Shown here: positions 56,819 to 64,000 of the stretch, piece by piece | Position numbering within the stretch: position 1 is the stretch's first letter | Layout: every line of letters starts with the position of its first letter | DNA from: Pomphorhynchus laevis | Lineage: Eukaryota > Acanthocephala > Palaeacanthocephala > Echinorhynchida > Pomphorhynchidae | Length of the DNA: 64,000 bases | Direction of reading: 5' to 3' | Assembly (NCBI GenBank): GCA_012934845.2 | Contig: WNNJ02001959.1 | Location: forward strand, 124,001-188,000 | Made by a program: the position numbers and the translations under genes | The notes under the pieces: model-generated | Databases searched by the model: none | Seen by the model: the letters and a program-made list of their open reading frames with translations, nothing else | What the model was told of the DNA's origin: nothing

Positions 56819-57689
56819 ATTGCGACTCCAATATTTTGTAGCCAGTACTCATAACTCGATTCATCTTTGCAACATCAATCAAATAACGTTCCAAATGCAA
56901 GTCACCTATGTTTTTTAAGGCTGATCTCTATGTCAATTCCTTTCCTTACCAAGAATACTAAAGTTTCAGAGTTTCATTCTTCATGTAGTTGACTCAGCAA
57001 ATACCAAGAACAAATATTTTAAAATACATATCAATCAAGACATTCGAATAGAATTCTATTATATCAATCTTATTAGTGTTAACATACTGTTCTTCAGGAA
57101 GACGGAGCTATGCGGGGTATCGTTGAGAGTAAACGACAAATTTTGAATTAGTTAAACAATTTGCTACAATCCATATATCAACAGTTAAAACATTGTAATT
57201 GGCGTATATTAAAAATAACAAAAGTAGGACGATTTTAATAATGATTTGATCCTATCAGGTATTCTTCCAATTAAAAATAATCTAGAGTATTTTCTCTTAT
57301 ACTAAGCAGCTAAGTATTATAAGAATACAATAAGGATAAAAAAGGATAAATTCGCACTAGCTTTATTTTCCTTTCACACTCATTGATATAACATATCAGC
57401 CAAGGTTAATCGCTTCCCAAATACGTTTATTTATGAATTAACAATAACAGCTTTATTTGACAAATAATATCTGCTAACATTTGTGAAAGCGCTCGAATGT
57501 TCGAAATAAACGAATGATTCGAACATTCAGGACAAATTCAGCTCGATTCTCTGAATCTTAATTTAAAGTTGTAACGAAGAAAAATTGATTGAAATTCAGT
57601 AATCACTAAGGGCTAACTCAAAATATAAATAGAATTTTGGTTACTATTTTGAAAATCTAGGTTCATATGCAATGCTTTTAAATCCCCTC
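56819..57689. other. Spacer, no gene seen
   Basis: AT-rich. Nothing is recognised. Confidence 0.5.
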
Positions 57690-58320
57690 TCAGTTTAAAG
57701 CACACTTTAAAAAATATTGCAAGGTAATCGAAATTAATACTGGTATAAAACACTGTTTCAGTATTAATTCTACAAAAGAATTTTTAGAACAGACAAAAGG
57801 AATAAATTTTCAAAATATAAATACACACGATTTTAGTACGCTTTATACAAATCTAGATTTAGTAGATATTAAAGAAACGTTAGTAAAATTAATTAACCTT
57901 ATATTCGGAAAAAGATATACATATATATGTTATAATAATTATAACGCCTATCTAACAAAAATTAAACCATCAAATAAATATAAATATATGGATAAAATTG
58001 AATTAATAGAATCCTTAAATATTTTGATAAATCAAAATTATTTAAAAGTAGAAACATCTATATTTAGACAAATAAAAGGTGTTTCAATGGGAGGTAATAG
58101 TAGCTTAATTATAGTTCACTTATTTTTAAGCTTTAGAATATGAATTTGTTCATAACTGTTTAAAAACTAAATCTAAACAATGTAGATATATGAAATATAT
58201 GTTTCGATATATTGATGATATATGTGTATTTAATTCTAGCAATTTTTATTCAACAAGGTAACAAATTTATCCAGGTAGTCTTATTAATAAAACTAGTATG
58301 GTATTGTGTTATAATAAGAT
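57690..58320 (+). mobile_element. Penelope-like element fragment, copy D
   Basis: An RT segment matching 15955-16560 of copy A: HDFSTLYTNL, then a changed motif B (KGVSMGGNSSLIIVHL) and MFRYIDDICVF. It is interrupted near 58135 and cut off after motif C at about 58320. There is no 3' region. Confidence 0.8.
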
Positions 58321-60246
58321 ATAAAAGTGGATTTTGGCAAATGTATTTACATTAATTCATATTATATGGGCATTACATTGTTGGTGTGTAAACTTCATTA
58401 TCCAGAAGACACTGTTAATGCCAACAGTAATGAAGTTGTATATAACATGTAGCGGAAACTTACAATTTGTGATGTACAAAACAAATTAAATTGTCATTTG
58501 TAAAAATAATATCGAATTTAGGAAACAATATTTTACAGACCAGTTGGTATCGACTAGTCTGTAAGGTGTGGTCCTGAAATATTTACTACCACCTACCCAT
58601 TAACCTTCCACATATGAGGTTAGCATTATAAAGTTATAATATGTATCTAAATGTGATTTAAAAACACAAATGTTGAATATTTTAGTATCTACGAATTTCA
58701 GCAATGTTATTATGGTAAATCCTTCAAAGTTGTTGTGGAATCATTCGGAATCGTTCATCTAGACAATTAATTTTGATATTTAAGGTGACTTTGTTGTTTT
58801 AAATATTAATATTTTAATATTTTAATTTTAAAATTATATTTCAATTGATTATTTAATATTTTAGTTTGTGATAAATATATTTTAACTTATTTGTTAGATG
58901 CATTAATAAGAAACATGTTTATACAACAATCAGTTTTACAGTAAATTCGCTACTTTTTAGATATAACCGGCATTCGAATGTATCGCCACTATATATTAGA
59001 ATTGGTGCAATACATATGCTGTATCATTTGGCTGCTCGATTTTATTCAAAAAGGAAAATGATGGCCAACAGAACAACGCTTTTTGAGTAATGCATATTTT
59101 AGTTTGTTGAGTAAGAACTGATAATTTTAACTAACGAAAGCATATATGATATAAAATATATGACAAAATATATAACTTAATATATAATGAAAACATAATA
59201 TATGTGAATTGTGTATTAATATACAGAAAAGATATATAAATAAATCCAAATAATATTAGATTTATTGTGTGATATTAGTAAAATTCGTAATATAATAATA
59301 TTTAAATATATATGTAATATATTTATATTTAACTTGATTTCATCGGTGAGCTGAAATTCTTCTGATTGTGGCACGACATTATCCTCACACGTATTGTATG
59401 CGATAATATATTCCAAGGATATCACAGGCATAATCGTAATATTAAATATATAATATTTTAAGGGATCTATTTGCGAGTAATCAGATGAAGCCTTGAAATT
59501 TTAACGATTTCCGTATTAAGATTTCTATATATTTTGAGGGACCATTTGCAAGTAATCAGATGAAGCCTTGAAATTTTAATGATTTATTTTTATAAAATTT
59601 GTAAATTTTGAAAATAATCTAAAAAATTATTATTAAATATTAATTAAAATATTATCATTATTTTATCATTTTGTAATTTATCGTAACTAAATATTGTAAA
59701 TGTTTAAATATTTTATTTATAAAATATTAATTTAATAATAAATCTAATTATTTTTAATTTTTTAGATTTTTTTAATTTCTTGAAATTTGTAAATACAAAA
59801 ATTGTAATTTGTCGTATTCTCCATTAAAAAAGAGCACATATTTTTTGTAGAATTATATAAAAATTAAATCTATTGTTAAATAAAAATCTGCATGTAACTT
59901 GGAATTTGTAATACTTTTTCTTTTGTAAATACAAGATTTAAGATTATGAAAGAAATTGAAAAATGGATATAAATGACAAACTATAAATAGTTGATTCTAT
60001 TTTGCAGTTAGAAGAAAACACATTATAAAGGAACTTAGCAACTGAATGTGCATAGATATACCAGTGAGAAAGGACAAAATGATGAAAAAAGACTGTGGCA
60101 CTTCAAACACATTCAGTGCTTAATGTAATAAAAGCATCTTCTAACCGGTCAAGGCCGGATCGTCATCAACACATTTAATCAAAAAATCAGATAAACACAG
60201 AATTCGCTCGTGGTTAATTTGATAATCTTTCTCATTAAATCTTATG
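58321..60246. other. AT-rich spacer and probable 3' UTR of the ZFAND-type gene
   Basis: No gene is supported. A segment with gcaagtaatcagatgaagcc and ttgaaattttaa is repeated at about 59470 and 59550. A minus-strand frame at 59431-59216 (MPVISLEYIIAYNTCEDN) has no clear splice sites and is not called. Confidence 0.5.
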
Positions 60247-63200
60247 TTAAATTTTGGAAATCTTTTCTCCAGACACAACAGGATTGTTTTTCCTTATTTG
60301 ACGCTGGCCGTATTCCTTGTAGTCGAAAGAACATTCATGTTTGTCGGAATATCTATGAACACTACAAAACTGACCGCCGCATCGACACATAAAGCCTAAA
60401 AAATGTCAAGTTTTGAATAAATGGTAAGAAAATATTACCACATAAATAACAAAATTATTAAAAGGCTTGATTATATACAATTAAACAATAAACCTCAATT
60501 GCAATAATTTTCTGCTCTCTACATGTCGTGGACATGTAGCGACGTCCACTACAAAGTTACAGTTTTCCTTAAAAGCGAGATTGGCAATTGTTCTTAGTAA
60601 TTTTAATTAATAATAATTTAGTAAACATTTACTGAATTATTTATTAGAAGACACTTTGAAATTGTTGGAATGCTGTCATCCGCATTTACATTTATTTCGA
60701 TAAATGTAAATTTCAATATGGAAACGATCTCTACATAATTTATAAAAAACTAGATGCTAGTATTTTAATTATAATAAATTATAACTTTATGAAAATATAC
60801 ATTTTCATATTAGCATGTCATGTCCTTATTTTATATAATATCAAATGGATATATGAAAATAGTCATACCGATTACTTATCATTTAAAAGAACAACTCGAT
60901 TTTTAAATAAATTGTTCCTCTTTCAACTATATCCATTTTGTAAAGCAATTAAAGTTTTAGAACATTAAAACAGTTTCTGCGGCAGTCGTCAGGAATAAAA
61001 ATTAATTTTTACTGCAAAAAATATAATCCTCAATATTAAAATCCAAATTTTATTAAATCAAAATATCCTCACACGTAAATCCCACTATATACAGCAAGCA
61101 GACCAATCGAATTGATTACTATGTAGCCTGTCATACTTGTTTAAAATCCGGAACCATTTACAGGCTAAGCATAAATGCTTAGATAGACTTGGCTGTTTGA
61201 CTCAGATATCTGCTCGGGCATATGAGAATTGTTGGAGGCAGGAAATAAATGAGTAGATGATCAATCAGTCGACAAATAAAAGTCTAGTGATTTATTACCG
61301 GAAGAAAGAAAAACCAAAAAGATAAAATAATAAATGTGAAATCAATAGAAGATTGTAATAATAAAATTTTAAAGACAATTTGGGAGCGAATACAATACAG
61401 TTGTTTTAATAGAGTTGTCAAACTGTGGAAGTGGATATATTTGTGATAAATTGTGATAGTGACTAATACATTCTTGCAAAAATATTAAGTAAATAGATTG
61501 ATGTTTAGTGCAAATTTAATCTGAATTCTGAGTTAGGGCAATAAATAGAGACCGGAAGTTGATAACACAAGTATTACGCCTTGTGCTAATATGCTATGTT
61601 AATATATCATTATATGCTATGTCTACATATAATGATATAAAATATAAAATATAATATTGCATTTTATATTTCAGATAAACTTTTAAAGCGGTTGCATTTG
61701 TAAAACCTTGTATTTTAGATAAACTTTTATATGTTTAACTGTTGATTACAAAATATACAAGGTCATGATATAAAAATCACGATACCCTTCTTTTCTAACA
61801 AAAATCAAAATAAATTGATTTTGAACGTCAAATTAAAAACGAAATCATGTAAAAAGAACAGTGAGGAAGCATTCGATTGTTTTAGACAGTATCTAAGTGA
61901 ATATTTTCTTTTCGCTTATTCAAAATGTAAAACAAACTTTAGCGTTAATACAGTGGGCACTGTACAACTGCAGATTATAGTTTGCCTTAATATGTTTACT
62001 TTTAATATATTTTTACTCTAATAGAATAACCTCCCGATTTAGTAACGTAATTTTCGGATAGTTAAATAACATATTGAAGAAAAGAACAAAAATATAGAAA
62101 AGTGTATTGAATTGCGAATTTTTATAAAAATTCGCAATTTTTATTCCGAATTTATTTTCATAAATTTTTATGAAAATTCATTTTTATAGACATAAAAATG
62201 ACAAAATCCACATGATATAATTAAAATATTATGAACATTACATTACTTATCGAAACGTATTACAATGTTTCGATATGGGATTCAAAATCAAAATTATAAA
62301 CACAATGTAGACTAATACAAAAGATTGCAAAAGATACATTTCTTAAATACAAATAAATTCAGATCGGAGCTAACTTTATTATATCTGTAAACTATATTAG
62401 CGGGTTATTTTAGTTCATAATTTAAATTGATGTAATTATTGAATGTGATGCACGTGAAAGAATAATAAACTGAATTTGATGCCAGTTTGTAAATTATAAA
62501 GTTCCAATCGTTTAAAAAATACAAAATTAAACTGATCACAAAGTATTCATTATATATTCATTACGTTGGTAAAAACAAAACTGATAATTCGGAATTTTAA
62601 TTCAATAGTATCGTAAATTACAGATTGCAATTTTAATTTTATATTTGAAAATTATACATCTTTTAATTGTGTTGACATCTTTTAAAAATGTTCATGAACA
62701 TTAATCATGATTCATCTTTATAAAGATGTGATATATAATAAAAGGAGACTGTAAAAACAAGCAAAAATGTTTTAAACTTTGCAAATCACTAAATTTGTAA
62801 TCGAATTTTCTAATTTGTTTTATATTGTAGCTGACTCTGAATCTTTATCCTCTCTATATATGTATGGAAAGCGATTTTAAATTTTCAGATTTATTTTAAG
62901 ATTGAAAATGAACCAAATCAACGACTTGCAATAAACGAATAAAGCAGAAAGATATAAAAGACGCTATGGTATACGACACAGTTCACCCGGTGGATTCAAT
63001 AGAAATAAATTGCGATTAATGCAGATTAGCTACTTGTGAAAAAATAAAGGAGATAAAAATGACAACGTAACTAGAATTCTTTTGTATTAAATACATTGTT
63101 CTACGTAAATATTATGTAAATATTGTCTCAGTTACCGGGATTATGCATTTCCCTTTTTCGATTACTTCAGAGACATCTCAAAAATTTGAGATCTATTTTT

Positions 63201-63453
63201 TCTACTTTTAGATTTAGTTAAAATTTCGATTAATTTTAGTTTAAAGTGATAATAAACGATTAATATACCTGTCAAGCCTAACTTTCTTTTGCACATTCCG
63301 CAACGATTGGGTTTGGAAGATTCGCCGATTGGAGATTCATTACTAGTATTTAATTCAGATTTTGTTTGATCTGCATTTATTTCGGATATATTGCGTATAC
63401 AGTCCGATCCAGAGATATGATGATCATCTCGAATTATGTGAGAGTGCCGATTT
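60247..63453 (-). CDS. ZFAND5/6: ZFAND5/6-type AN1 zinc-finger protein, last two coding exons
   Basis: The penultimate exon, 63453-63269, is preceded by tttatcag and followed by gtatat. It encodes a Ser-rich linker and [18 protein letters not shown], the first half of the AN1 finger. The last exon, 60395-60247 (acceptor ttttttag), continues in phase with [32 protein letters not shown] and the family's C-terminal signature [15 protein letters not shown] before the stop. Together they give a complete AN1 domain (C, C, C, C, C, H, H, C). The intron is 2873 nt. ZFAND5/6 proteins carry an N-terminal A20 finger, bind ubiquitin and link to proteasome activity and stress responses; the A20 exon is not seen and should lie beyond the right edge. 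Confidence 0.9.
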
Positions 63454-63850
63454 TCTGATAAACGTAAAATCAAAATTCATTGCTAAAAATCGCATTAAAA
63501 GCATTTATGATTTAATCGCAGTATGTAATCGAGTTTTCACAACTTTTTAGCATGAATATTACGAGTTAGCGACTAGATTGTACGCCCAGCTTAAACTGTA
63601 CTATTATATTTGAATTAGACGCTTAACGATAAAATATTTTGTTTAACGACACAAATGACCAAGTGCTAAATAAGAGTTGACCTAATTACATGACAGCGTA
63701 ATCGATGCCAATCAATTTGACCATATGCTCTAATGTTGTTTGTAAGCCTAATAACAACGATTTTAATTAGCGGAATTCCCTAATGACATGGGTTGGTGGG
63801 CCCTTTTGTAAAAAAGAGCCGAAACGTGTTATAATTTAATTAATTAATAA
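63454..63850. other. Intron or upstream sequence, with a hammerhead-like relic
   Basis: No exon was found. At 63807-63831 ggccctttt-gtaa-aaaagagcc is followed by GAAACGT, like the 3' half of the hammerhead-like sites, but the CTGANGA box before it is lost. Confidence 0.4.
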
Positions 63851-64000
63851 TTATTAGGTCTGGATCGAAGAAGAGAGGAAATTATTTTTGATATTTCCCT
63901 AACTTCTGTTAGCATCTTCAGAAAGTTTTCTGAAGATGCTAACAGTAGTTAGAGAAATATCAATAAAATAATCAAGTTTTTCCTTTGATCCAGCTCCAAT
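63851..64000. repeat. Hairpin MITE-like repeat, reaching the window edge
   Basis: The same family as 32160-32325: tctggatcgaagaagagagg and ttatttttgatattt on the left are mirrored at the right (ctttgatccagctcc). The centre is catcttcagaaa-gtt-ttctgaagatg. It lies in or just upstream of the ZFAND-type gene. Confidence 0.8.

Noticed and set aside
59216-59431. Minus-strand frame MPVISLEYIIAYNTCEDN…
   Set aside because: No usable splice sites, AT-driven second half and no recognisable domain.
60124-60170. Possible hammerhead in the 3' UTR of the ZFAND-type gene (minus, TTGATGA, GGCC/GGTT hairpin)
   Set aside because: No GAAA box after the hairpin and the first core base is changed.
60519-60539. 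Perfect hairpin ctacatgtc-gtg-gacatgtag
   Set aside because: A short palindrome in an intron with no sign of an RNA gene around it.
61815-62021. Plus-strand 68-codon frame
   Set aside because: Lies in the ZFAND-type intron; Lys/Asn-rich AT-driven sequence without support.

Overview
This looks like a window of an AT-rich animal nuclear genome. It holds single and split metazoan-type genes, including a makorin RING E3 ligase and a ZFAND5/6-type A20/AN1 gene. These sit in a sea of non-LTR retrotransposons, Penelope-like elements (PLEs), foldback repeats and satellites. Codons follow the standard code, and one inferred intron is very short (43 nt). The species cannot be named from what is visible; an invertebrate is the best inference from the LINE and PLE families.

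Layout. Positions 1-23,800 are almost wholly mobile DNA: a near-complete CR1/L2-like LINE (minus, 1-3.9 kb), an old retroelement RT fossil (4.2-5.0 kb), LINE ORF1 remains (7.2-8.4 kb), two LINEs with a restriction-like endonuclease, one nested in the other with a 15-bp target duplication (8.6-11.1 kb), an R1-like LINE (12-15.5 kb), a PLE (15.7-17.3 kb) and further LINE pieces. Host genes follow: makorin (24.2-25.3 kb) and an unknown gene with two predicted exons (28.0-28.5 kb). Next come more PLE copies, a LINE with an RT plus nuclease (32.7-35.1 kb), a four-helix membrane protein exon (37.7-38.4 kb), three foldback elements (38.6-43.6 kb), a decayed pseudogene with a WH2-like stretch (44-45.2 kb), a 2.8-kb array of a 22-bp minisatellite, a second truncated copy of the 32.7-kb LINE (49.8-51.1 kb) and a 218-bp tandem array (51.4-52.8 kb). 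The right end carries a two-exon gene of unknown function (54.6-55.9 kb, minus), a PLE fragment (57.7 kb) and the two last exons of the ZFAND5/6-type gene (60.2-63.5 kb, minus) across a 2.87-kb intron.

The most interesting pattern is not a gene. Three unrelated repeat classes (PLE 3' regions, foldback elements, and short hairpin MITE-like repeats or solitary sites) each carry the hammerhead ribozyme core boxes CUGANGA and GAAA. The boxes are joined by helices whose sequences differ between loci but still pair. In the PLE and foldback classes the order is GAAA first and CUGAUGA second, which would be a type II (stem-II-open) hammerhead. In the solitary and MITE-like sites the order is the usual type I. 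These are predictions by eye; some sites carry an extra base next to stem II or a degenerate core.

The host genes show no sign of working together. They look like unlinked single-copy genes separated by repeat-rich spacers.
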